In this document: positions 36,754-44,109 of the stretch, in pieces
Layout of the letters: every line of letters starts with the position of its first letter
Position numbering within the stretch: position 1 is the stretch's first letter
DNA from: Flavobacterium sp. HBTb2-11-1
GTDB lineage: Bacteria > Bacteroidota > Bacteroidia > Flavobacteriales > Flavobacteriaceae
Length of the DNA: 64,000 nucleotides
Assembly: GCF_009826975.1 (NCBI RefSeq)
Contig: NZ_WUMO01000003.1
Span: 372,001-436,000 of the forward strand
Direction of reading: 5' to 3'
Program-made: the position numbers and the translations under genes
The notes under the pieces: generated by a model
The model's database searches: none
What the model was told of the DNA's origin: nothing
The model's input: only the letters and a program-made list of their open reading frames with translations

Positions 36754-37929
36754 CTATACGATGACTAATTTAATGATTAGACCCAAGAAAGCCGCCACCA
36801 CAATAATATAAGGTTCCTGAATTTTTTTTTTATAAAGCAGTGCAAAAATGGTGATAATAGCGATGATAGCCGTTGGAATGTCTATTATGCTCCTTTTGGC
36901 TATTACAATTACAGATCCGACAAGTGCGCCTATCACAGCGGCCGTAATGCCTTCTACAAATGCTTTAACAGGCTTGTTCTGAGCAATCTTCTTAAACGAT
37001 GGAGCCATCGCGATAGTAAAGAGATAGCAAGGAAGAAAGGTCGCTAGTGCAGCTACCAGTGCCCCCAAAAAACCATTGACGAGATAACCTATAAATCCTA
37101 CAGTTATTACTACAGGACCTGGCGTGATCATGGCAACAGCAACAGAGTCCAGAAACTGCTGTTCTGTAAGCCATTGATTTTCGGTCACAACTCCTGAATG
37201 AAGAAAGGGAACTATAGCAAGGCCGCTTCCGAAGACAAAGGTGCCGGCTTCAGCAAAAAAGACCGCTATTTTAGTGAGAGTTGAACTTTCATAGCTCCAA
37301 AATATAGCGAGAAAAGTAATTAAAGAAAAAGAGTTTGCAGTCTTTATATTCCACCATTTAGGACGCGCATAAACAATCATGTATAGAAGTCCTGCTGCTA
37401 TAAAAAGAAACACTTGTTCTTTTTCTGTGACATAAGTGATAAGAACGGCAAGAATAAAAAAGAGCCATAATAACCATTTGGATTTTATTGCTTCAAGATT
37501 TGGCTTTCCTATAGATTTTAAAGTAAGTTTATACGAACTCAAAGCTATTATTCCGATGACAGCTGCGCCTACACCACAAAATACAGCCTGAATCCAAGAA
37601 AGGCCACCATATATCTGATAAATAATCCCTAATAGCAGTACCATTAAGAAAGAGGGCAGTACAAAGGCAAATCCAATTAATGTTGCACCCAAAAAGCGAT
37701 AATGCACAAATCCCAGATAAATGCCAAGCTGCGCTGCAAGAGGGCCAGGGGCTAGCTGTGCCAATGCAAGTCCTTCTCGGTATTCTTCTTCAGTTATCCA
37801 TTTTCGACTTTCCACCAAATCTTTGTGCATATAGCCAACCAAAGCAACAGGACCTCCGAATCCGATTGTGCCGAGCTTTAAGAAATATAGAAACAGCTCT
37901 TTTAATGTGTATTTGGGATTTTCGTTCAT
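36754..37929 (-). CDS. CHR-family (ChrA-type) ion transporter, copy A
   Basis: A 391-residue long-chain CHR protein. An upstream in-frame ATG at 38037 would add 36 residues that do not resemble the family and would overlap the preceding gene, so I start at the ATG at 37929 (MNENPKYTLKEL). Each half carries the CHR signature: LKLGTIGFGGPVALVGYMHK and LAPGPLAAQLG first, then AMITPGPVVITVGFIGY. It lies 11 bases after the small outer-membrane protein gene and 269 bases before the DoxX and CHR pair. The two CHR copies are clearly diverged from each other. Confidence 0.88.
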   Translation of the reverse strand: MNENPKYTLKELFLYFLKLGTIGFGGPVALVGYMHKDLVESRKWITEEEYREGLALAQLAPGPLAAQLGIYLGFVHYRFLGATLIGFAFVLPSFLMVLLLGIIYQIYGGLSWIQAVFCGVGAAVIGIIALSSYKLTLKSIGKPNLEAIKSKWLLWLFFILAVLITYVTEKEQVFLFIAAGLLYMIVYARPKWWNIKTANSFSLITFLAIFWSYESSTLTKIAVFFAEAGTFVFGSGLAIVPFLHSGVVTENQWLTEQQFLDSVAVAMITPGPVVITVGFIGYLVNGFLGALVAALATFLPCYLFTIAMAPSFKKIAQNKPVKAFVEGITAAVIGALVGSVIVIAKRSIIDIPTAIIAIITIFALLYKKKIQEPYIIVVAAFLGLIIKLVIV

Positions 37930-37940
37930 AAACCTAAATT

Positions 37941-38438
37941 TTAAAATGCAATTCCAAATTGAAAACCTGCTGTAAAAGAAGCTGGATGATCGTTGCCAAA
38001 GCGTACAGGGAGAGGTATAGCGGCAAAGTAGCTGCAATTGGCGCTTTTTATTATTGTTTTATTTATAACAGGTGTGAAGCCATATCTCCCCGAGGACTCA
38101 AAAGCGGCTCTTCCTGCAAATGTAAATCCGTTTCCTAAAGCAACCAGAATTCCAGGATGGAACAATAAATTGGTTACTTTATCAGTTCCCTGATCATCTT
38201 TAATATTCGGAACTACCTCAAAAGAGAATCCGATTTTCTCGTTTTTCCAAATATTGATTCCCGTTGGAAAACCCACAGCATAATAATCTCTGAAGTTTAC
38301 AGCAGTCTGATCTTCACTTACGGTTACTATTGGATGCAAAATGCCAAAATATCCTGTAATCTTAGGATAAACAGTTTGAGAAAAAGAGGTGTGGCTGAAT
38401 ACTGATAAAATTAATAGAAGCTGAAATCTGAAAGACAT
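37941..38438 (-). CDS. Small predicted outer-membrane beta-barrel protein
   Basis: A 165-residue protein with a signal peptide (cut near residue 20, SFSQ) and alternating amphipathic strands ending in FTAGFQFGIAF, typical of an outer-membrane barrel. I do not recognise a named family. It is the first gene of a run with a CHR transporter starting 11 bases later. It may provide the outer-membrane step, or sense envelope state, for the transporter. That role is inferred only from position. Confidence 0.7.
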   Translation of the reverse strand: MSFRFQLLLILSVFSHTSFSQTVYPKITGYFGILHPIVTVSEDQTAVNFRDYYAVGFPTGINIWKNEKIGFSFEVVPNIKDDQGTDKVTNLLFHPGILVALGNGFTFAGRAAFESSGRYGFTPVINKTIIKSANCSYFAAIPLPVRFGNDHPASFTAGFQFGIAF

Positions 38439-38680
38439 TGGTTTTGGTTTTTATAAGTTATGAAAACAAAATTATCATCATTGAAGTTCTCTTAATAGAA
38501 TGCTTTTTACGTTTTGTATATGGATTACTTTTTTTCTGATTTTTTTTGGGGATACTCAGATGGGTTTTAGCAATTTTGTTGGATTTTATAGTTTCAAACA
38601 ATAAGATCTTGTGTGCTAGCGTGACGAAAACGATAAGAAGTTGCTTCTATTTGTATTACTTCTAAAGTTTGGTTTAGCAT

Positions 38681-39259
38681 TTATTTTAATACTATTCTTT
38701 CAGTAATTATTTTATTTGAAGAGGCATCAATTCCCGTAACTTCTGCATACTTAACATTTGGTAGCCAGAACGAGCCTCCTTCAATTCGGACAAATATTTT
38801 TTCTACCTGTATTTTTTTACGGTTCACATTTACAAAAGCACGATATCTTTGATCTGAATCTATTTTTTTCAAGGTGAAGGGAAGCTTTTTATAGGCTTCA
38901 AGCTGAAGCTCAAACTCCTCATTATTTAAAATCTTACTTTCTATTCCATAGGCAAATCTGCGCTGGATATAATTGAAGTCTTTTCGTTCTCCCTTTTCAG
39001 CATATCGAATCCAATACCCTTTTACGGGATTGCTTTTGTTTATTTTTCCGTTTTCTAGATAGTTTATGGCATAAACAGCAGTGTTTGTATTGGGATCCCG
39101 CTGAATGTAAAACAGCATATCATCTATATTTTTAGGTGTTGGAAAATGTAATGGCGATGGATTTTCAGACTGCGCCCATAGTTTTTCAGAGGCCATGTTT
39201 ATTAAGATCGCTATAGCGATTACTGATTTTGAAAAATATTTAAACGTCAATTTGTCCAT
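38681..39259 (-). CDS. DUF4833 protein, exported
   Basis: A 192-residue exported protein matching DUF4833 as I know it (PLHFPTPKNIDDMLFYIQRDPN, VKGYWIRYAEKGER). I start at the ATG at 39259, giving a signal-peptide-like N terminus ending near ASEKLWAQ; an earlier in-frame ATG at 39325 would overlap the GtrA gene and add a charged, non-signal segment. The function of the family is unknown. It is the last gene of a run with GtrA and the CDP-alcohol phosphotransferase, which suggests a lipid or envelope setting. Confidence 0.8.
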   Translation of the reverse strand: MDKLTFKYFSKSVIAIAILINMASEKLWAQSENPSPLHFPTPKNIDDMLFYIQRDPNTNTAVYAINYLENGKINKSNPVKGYWIRYAEKGERKDFNYIQRRFAYGIESKILNNEEFELQLEAYKKLPFTLKKIDSDQRYRAFVNVNRKKIQVEKIFVRIEGGSFWLPNVKYAEVTGIDASSNKIITERIVLK

Positions 39260-39282
39260 AACAAAACATTTATACGTTAATT

Positions 39283-39708
39283 TTATTCGGTTGCACTCTG
39301 TTTTTCGTTTACCCGAAAAACCCAATATTTAATTAGTGGGTAATTAAAACCATACGATACAAAACTATCGGTGATTACTCTTCCGATTCGATAATCGATT
39401 TGAAATGTTTTCTGCAGAATGAGCGTGCCAAATGATTTTAAGGAAATGCTACCCAATACAACCAGCGCAAATTTGAAAAGCTGGTTATTGATACAGCTGC
39501 TATAGCCAGAGTGATTTTTAAATACCCAAAATCTATTGATGCTGAAATTGATAATTGCGCCAACGCTTCCTGAAATTAAAATAGAGAAGGTGAAATGCAG
39601 CTTAAATATTTCGGTCAATAAAATCATTAAGCCATAATCCGTAAGGCCACCTAAAAATGCCGCAACTTGCGCCCGCAGAAAAGTGAAAATTGATTTTTTC
39701 TTAAACAT
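39283..39708 (-). CDS. GtrA-family membrane protein
   Basis: A 141-residue protein with four membrane helices matching the GtrA family (QVAAFLGGLTDYGLMILL, then INFSINRFWVFKN and the closing YPLIKYWVF). GtrA proteins help move polyprenyl-linked sugars across the membrane or pair with envelope glycosyltransferases. It ends 23 bases before the DUF4833 start and begins 1 base after the CDP-alcohol phosphotransferase stop, so the three genes are an operon. No glycosyltransferase is next to it. Confidence 0.88.
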   Translation of the reverse strand: MFKKKSIFTFLRAQVAAFLGGLTDYGLMILLTEIFKLHFTFSILISGSVGAIINFSINRFWVFKNHSGYSSCINNQLFKFALVVLGSISLKSFGTLILQKTFQIDYRIGRVITDSFVSYGFNYPLIKYWVFRVNEKQSATE

Positions 39709-39709
39709 C

Positions 39710-40396
39710 TCAGTCTTGGCTTCTGTCTTTTAAATCGCCCAGCTTTAAAAGTTTAAAGCTGTCTATGGTATTGATTACAAATAAAATAATGGTAATAAAG
39801 CCAGCCAAGTAAGCAATTGATCCATGAGCAAAGACTTCTGCAATTAAAATTAGAGCAATAATAAACCTGAGTTCTGTTGGACCGACAAGACCGGAATCTA
39901 TGCTGTATTGGTTTGTGATTTTGTAGCGTAGCTGGCTGATGATCATAGACCAGCCATATAATGCAACAAAAGCAAAAGCTATGATTTGCGTGCCGTTTTC
40001 AGCATAGATGTAGTAGCCAAAGCCTATAAGCACGATACCAATCCAATCGACGATGATATCGAGCGCAAAACCATACCAGCGGCGCGGAATATTTCTGTAA
40101 TATGCCAATCTTCCATCTAAAGAATCTCCTAACCAATTTATAGCCAGTCCGATAATGCCCAAAAGTAGATATTGATCTGTTGAATAAGCACCCAAAACAA
40201 AAGCTAAAAAAACTAATCCAGAACCAAGCGCACCAATTAAAGTGAGCAGGTTAGGCGAAATGAATCTTGGCACCTTCGGAAGCAAAAATGCAATGGTCAG
40301 CTGCTCCGCTCTTTTTAAGATATTAGTTCGCTTGCGGTCTGAAAATGTTCTTTGCAAAATAGCATTATTCGCTTCATGCTGCGTTTCCCTTCCCAT
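39710..40396 (-). CDS. CDP-alcohol phosphatidyltransferase-family membrane enzyme
   Basis: A 228-residue integral membrane enzyme that transfers a CDP-linked lipid or alcohol to an acceptor alcohol in phospholipid synthesis. The signature is present as GDSLDGRLAYYR, and after a spacer GFALDIIVD supplies the last two aspartates. Compared with the usual D-x2-D-G-x2-A-R-x8-G-x3-D-x3-D pattern, the Arg after Ala is Tyr and the spacer to Gly is one residue longer. The four aspartates remain, so it may well be active with an unusual substrate. It leads the GtrA and DUF4833 operon. Confidence 0.82.
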   Translation of the reverse strand: MGRETQHEANNAILQRTFSDRKRTNILKRAEQLTIAFLLPKVPRFISPNLLTLIGALGSGLVFLAFVLGAYSTDQYLLLGIIGLAINWLGDSLDGRLAYYRNIPRRWYGFALDIIVDWIGIVLIGFGYYIYAENGTQIIAFAFVALYGWSMIISQLRYKITNQYSIDSGLVGPTELRFIIALILIAEVFAHGSIAYLAGFITIILFVINTIDSFKLLKLGDLKDRSQD

Positions 40397-40549
40397 TAAT
40401 AACCCAATATTAGTAAACCTGACAGTATACCCAATTCCAGTTTTATAATTTTTACTTTTATCTTTCTTTGGACATTTTTTAAAAAATCGGAGGTTCTTTT
40501 TAGTTTACCTGATCTGACCAGATAACTAAATGCAATAACAAACAGCATA

Positions 40550-41356
40550 TTACTTTACAATTCCCGCAAAACGTTGATAGAAAACCGTTGGGCTGTTCTC
40601 ATTTTTAGGAGCATATTTTCCTGCTATAATGGGAATATAAATAACTCTTCTTCTGCTTTCTTCGCCGCGGATAGATGATTCCGCGACTCTGTGCCACAAG
40701 CGCCCGTCATGGATGGTTAAATCTCCAGCTTCTGGAATTATTGAAACTTCGTCTGGATCTTCTTTATGGTCTAAAAAGTATTTCTTGCGAAAAAGCATTT
40801 GGTAAATACTCTGTTTGTGCGTACCTGGAATGATTTTAAGACCGCCGTTTTCAGGTTTTAAAGAGCTTAAATGAATGCCCACATTTAACATGGGATTTAA
40901 TTTTGTACCATAAAAAATATCCCTCAAGCCATCTGTATGCCAGCCCATCTTAGTAAACTTGCTTTCAGGTCCATTGATATAATGATTGAAAACCATTCCA
41001 TCTTTTTCTTCAGTGCCTAATCTTGCGCCATCGCCTGCCAATTGCAACAAGCTATTAAATCTTGGATCAAGAAGAAGGCCGCTTAATGTTTGATGGTGCT
41101 GATTGATAAAGGCAAAGCGCTGCACAATAGGAGAGCCGTCTAAATCTTTACCATATTTAATTGGAACGCCGTTTACTTTTTGAAGATCATTGTCAATCCA
41201 TTTTTGTTCTACTTCTTTTGAAGCATCAATGATTGATGAAACGGTTTCTGGGGTTATAAAATTTTTGAAATGGATAAAACCATATTGGTTAAAAAAGTTG
41301 ATTTGTTCAGCAGTTAATTGATTAGCTAGGGTAAATGTTTTATATGAAGAGACCAT
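40550..41356 (-). CDS. Phytanoyl-CoA dioxygenase (PhyH)-family Fe(II)/2-oxoglutarate oxygenase
   Basis: A 268-residue non-haem iron oxygenase. The iron ligands are His140 and Asp142 in GWHTDG and His222 in LWHRV, with Arg237 or a neighbour as the likely 2-oxoglutarate partner. Family members hydroxylate acyl chains, small metabolites or natural products; the substrate here is unknown. A 16-residue, eight-cysteine mini-ORF lies 52 bases upstream, which suggests the gene responds to cysteine or sulfur supply. The CDP-alcohol phosphotransferase operon follows 153 bases downstream on the same strand. Confidence 0.85.
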   Translation of the reverse strand: MVSSYKTFTLANQLTAEQINFFNQYGFIHFKNFITPETVSSIIDASKEVEQKWIDNDLQKVNGVPIKYGKDLDGSPIVQRFAFINQHHQTLSGLLLDPRFNSLLQLAGDGARLGTEEKDGMVFNHYINGPESKFTKMGWHTDGLRDIFYGTKLNPMLNVGIHLSSLKPENGGLKIIPGTHKQSIYQMLFRKKYFLDHKEDPDEVSIIPEAGDLTIHDGRLWHRVAESSIRGEESRRRVIYIPIIAGKYAPKNENSPTVFYQRFAGIVK

Positions 41357-41408
41357 GATAAATATATTTAATAAATGAAAAATAGTGTTTGAAATTTTAT
41401 CTAAAAGT

Positions 41409-41459
41409 TTAGCAACAGCTACAACAGCAACAGCAACACATTCGCATGTTTGCGTGCAT
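41409..41459 (-). CDS. Poly-cysteine leader mini-ORF
   Basis: A 16-residue ORF, ATG to TAA, reading MHANMRMCCCCCCSCC. Eight of the last nine residues are Cys, coded by both TGT and TGC. It ends 52 bases before the PhyH gene start on the same strand. Poly-cysteine upstream ORFs are known as cysteine sensors in mycobacteria, where scarce Cys-tRNA stalls the ribosome. A parallel role is inferred here. No terminator hairpin lies between it and PhyH, so control through mRNA structure, stability or re-initiation is more likely than classical attenuation. Confidence 0.7.
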   Translation of the reverse strand: MHANMRMCCCCCCSCC

Positions 41460-41476
41460 TTGGTTTTTAGGAAAAT

Positions 41477-41520
41477 TAAACATATTTCTTTTACTAGACA
41501 TATTCTATCGAATTAGTAGA
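41477..41520 (-). promoter_or_regulatory. Candidate promoter and operator of the poly-Cys leader
   Basis: On the minus strand a -7-like box TATGTTTA (41477..41484) lies 18 bases before the mini-ORF. Nineteen bases further upstream is an imperfect 17-bp palindrome at 41504..41520, with TCTA and TAGA ends, about where the -33 region would be. A sulfur-responsive regulator is possible, but unproven. Confidence 0.4.
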
Positions 41521-41587
41521 GATTTAATGCGAAGATAATATAATTTTTCTTTTACAATGAATTTTTTTTTATTTTTTTTTGAAAAAA

Positions 41588-42376
41588 TTAAATTTTATAA
41601 ATCCCAGCTGCTGTTTTTTCGATAAATGCTTTCGGTAGTATACGGTTAGCATAAACAGAAATGATATTTGTAAAACCAGGAATAACTTCTGATTTTTTTC
41701 CGAACATGGCTTTTACTGCCATTTTTGCCACTTTATCAGGCTGCATATTAAACTTTTCAGCCATTTTGTTTAAAGCGCTTAAACCCGCTCTTGCAGCAAA
41801 GCCTGTATCGACAGGACCTGGACTGAAACAGGTTACTGATATTGAAGTTTTAGCAAGTTCGAAACGAAGAGCACGAGTAAAGGACAAGATAAATGCTTTT
41901 GTGGCAGAATAAATTGCAAGTGTTGGTACAGCTTGATACGCAGCCGTACTGCATATGTTTAAAATGTAGGCTTGTTTTTCTTTTGAAAGGATAGGCATCA
42001 ATAAATGCGACAGTTCTACCACTGCATTCATGTTAAGCTGCATCATGCCAAGCTGATCGCTGAGAGGAGAATGGCTAAAATCGCCCCATACACCATAACC
42101 AGCGTTGTTAACTAAAATGCCAACGGGATAATTATTCATTTTTATCCAATCAACTACTTTCAGGGATGCCTCTTTTATCGAAAGATCAATAGGAAAGATA
42201 GGAGCAATAGTGCCGTATTTTGCATGAAGATCATCAGATAGCGTCTTTAATTCCTCACCACTTCTTGCAACAAGCAGTAACGGATAGCCCTGTTTGGCCA
42301 ACTCGTAAGCAATAGATTTTCCAATTCCTTTGCTTGCACCAGTTATTAAGGCATATGCTTTTGTTTCTTCGCTCAT
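41588..42376 (-). CDS. Short-chain dehydrogenase/reductase
   Basis: A classical SDR of 262 residues. The cofactor motif is TGASKGIGKS, the structural motif is NNAGYG, and the catalytic Ser, Tyr and Lys appear in ICSTAAY and YSATK. The end extends into IYANRILPKAFIEK, similar to DltE-like and 3-ketoacyl-lipid-type reductases. The substrate is unknown. It lies directly upstream of the poly-Cys leader and PhyH gene in the same direction, so it may belong to the same lipid-related group, though its own promoter is separate. Confidence 0.88.
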   Translation of the reverse strand: MSEETKAYALITGASKGIGKSIAYELAKQGYPLLLVARSGEELKTLSDDLHAKYGTIAPIFPIDLSIKEASLKVVDWIKMNNYPVGILVNNAGYGVWGDFSHSPLSDQLGMMQLNMNAVVELSHLLMPILSKEKQAYILNICSTAAYQAVPTLAIYSATKAFILSFTRALRFELAKTSISVTCFSPGPVDTGFAARAGLSALNKMAEKFNMQPDKVAKMAVKAMFGKKSEVIPGFTNIISVYANRILPKAFIEKTAAGIYKI

Positions 42377-42600
42377 TCTATTAATTTAATTATCAAATAT
42401 AAAGATTAATTTTTAACCCAGTCGGTATAATTAAATAGTTTGATTATGTTTATGAGCCTGTCAAATGTGTTTTTTTTGATCTATAGAATAAATGTTATTG
42501 TTGTAAAGATGAACTTTTAAAATTTATAGGATTTCATTTGAGACACTAAATTAGCACAGCCAAATAGCGGGAAAATATTTTAAGTGAATGTACGCTGTTA

Positions 42601-42641
42601 TTAAATCTTACCTGCCATAAAATAGGACAGGTAAGATTTAA
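42601..42641 (-). terminator. Inverted repeat after the cytochrome-like lipoprotein gene
   Basis: A 14-bp perfect stem (TTAAATCTTACCTG with its complement) encloses a 13-base loop 15 bases past the stop codon. It is long enough to act as a terminator, although the T-run on the minus strand is short. Confidence 0.7.
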
Positions 42642-42655
42642 TTTTGAGTGTGAAA

Positions 42656-44086
42656 TTATTTGTTAGGTGCAATATCTCCACGGCGTATAGGCACGTGAAC
42701 AGCTTTGTATTGTGATGCAAATTTACCGTTTTCTGAAGCAGCCTTAGCAGTAAAGAAATTTTCTAAGGCAATAGCGACTTGGAAAGAGAAATCGGTTGAA
42801 TATACATTCGGGTCCATAGAAGTTCCGCATTCTATATTCTGAAACCACTCCATCCATACTTTACCTCCTCCTCCAACAGGTGGGTTTACGCCTCCGTCTG
42901 GAGCAGCATTAGGCGGAACAAGAGATGTCACTGCAGGATATTGAGCTGCATTATGGCATGACATGCATGAAACTGTATTAAGATCAGCAGGACCGTCTAA
43001 TCTGCCGTTCCATCCGAGATGCTGAGGAGGCAGATTTGGACTTTCGAAAATTACCGTTTCTTTCAAATCCTTGTTTACTTCAGTCTTAATTGGCGGATAA
43101 GGAGATGTTTTGTTAATCTTGTTTTCGGGATCATTCCCCCATGTAAGCCCAACAGGCACAAGATTCATCAATTTGTTTTTCTTGTTTAGCTTACCATTGT
43201 AGCAGAAAGTTCCAAATACCCATCCAGTTCCTTGAGGATTGCTAGGGCTTCTGTCTGCTCTAGGATCACGCACAGAAATATCCATTTGCAGAAGGTGCAC
43301 ATCAGAAACTACTCTTTTGTCTGATTTCCAGAAATTTTCTGTTATATAAGCTTTCCAAGTAAGCGGATTTACAAGATAATCTACGAAATCTGTACCTTTT
43401 GGAGCATCGGTAAAAAGCAGTTTGATAAAAACAGTCCCTGTTGGGAAACCGCCATTGTCATAACGTTTATCCAATACTTTTATATTAGGATTTTGAGGAG
43501 ATTTCCACATTTTACCCATAGCATAACCTGCTTTATCATTGATCAAGGTAATGGCGTAAACAGAGTAGTCTCCCTCAATTCCTTTGAGTCCTGGTCCTAA
43601 CTGTAAAGGTCCCAGAGGCGCTTCTTTAATTAAACCATGAAAACCTTCTGTACCTCCGTTTGGCGGGTAAGCATTTGGTCCTTCAACACTTGGATGAAGC
43701 CATGGAATATGGTACCAGTTGCGTACTTTGTTTTTGTATGGATCCCATTCCTCTGTATTTCCCTCAAAACCATAGTCACGTACAGCTTCTATATATTTTA
43801 AAGGTTCTTTCTTAAAATCAATATCAAGAAATTTAGGCATTTCCTCTGGCAATTCAGTTGGGAAATCTGTTTTTAGACGAAAAATAGGCTGATCAGAATA
43901 TTTTTCTCGATATTCTTGAGGGCTTACCATGTAACCGAAGTCGGGAAAACCATCTTCTTCATAATTTTTCTGTTCCAGTGCAGCGAGGGCTAGATTCTTT
44001 TTTTCTGCAACAGGTTCTTCACGTTTTTTGTCGCAGGAAGCAAACAAAATCGAAATTGCTATAATAAGCGGTCTTAATTGTTTCAT
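42656..44086 (-). CDS. Mono-haem c-type lipoprotein, probable partner of the molybdenum hydroxylase
   Basis: A 476-residue lipoprotein (lipobox ILFASC, Cys near residue 18). It has one haem c attachment motif, C-M-S-C-H, near residues 372-376, preceded by a large domain I do not recognise. The gene follows the molybdenum hydroxylase gene after 23 bases in the same direction. A natural reading is that it accepts electrons from the hydroxylase and passes them on. That would place the interaction in the periplasm, whereas the hydroxylase shows no signal peptide, so the topology needs an explanation. Confidence 0.75.
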   Translation of the reverse strand: MKQLRPLIIAISILFASCDKKREEPVAEKKNLALAALEQKNYEEDGFPDFGYMVSPQEYREKYSDQPIFRLKTDFPTELPEEMPKFLDIDFKKEPLKYIEAVRDYGFEGNTEEWDPYKNKVRNWYHIPWLHPSVEGPNAYPPNGGTEGFHGLIKEAPLGPLQLGPGLKGIEGDYSVYAITLINDKAGYAMGKMWKSPQNPNIKVLDKRYDNGGFPTGTVFIKLLFTDAPKGTDFVDYLVNPLTWKAYITENFWKSDKRVVSDVHLLQMDISVRDPRADRSPSNPQGTGWVFGTFCYNGKLNKKNKLMNLVPVGLTWGNDPENKINKTSPYPPIKTEVNKDLKETVIFESPNLPPQHLGWNGRLDGPADLNTVSCMSCHNAAQYPAVTSLVPPNAAPDGGVNPPVGGGGKVWMEWFQNIECGTSMDPNVYSTDFSFQVAIALENFFTAKAASENGKFASQYKAVHVPIRRGDIAPNK

Positions 44087-44109
44087 AAATTGAAGATTGG
44101 GTTAATAGT

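Noticed and set aside
34930..37929. Two CHR genes as a recent tandem duplication
   Set aside because: The proteins are clearly diverged and flanked by different genes, so they are old paralogs rather than a recent repeat.
36754..38037. Longer CHR gene starting at 38037
   Set aside because: The extra 36 residues do not look like a CHR N terminus and overlap the upstream barrel gene; the ATG at 37929 fits the family.
38681..39325. Longer DUF4833 gene starting at 39325
   Set aside because: It overlaps the GtrA gene and adds a charged segment before the signal peptide; the ATG at 39259 is better.
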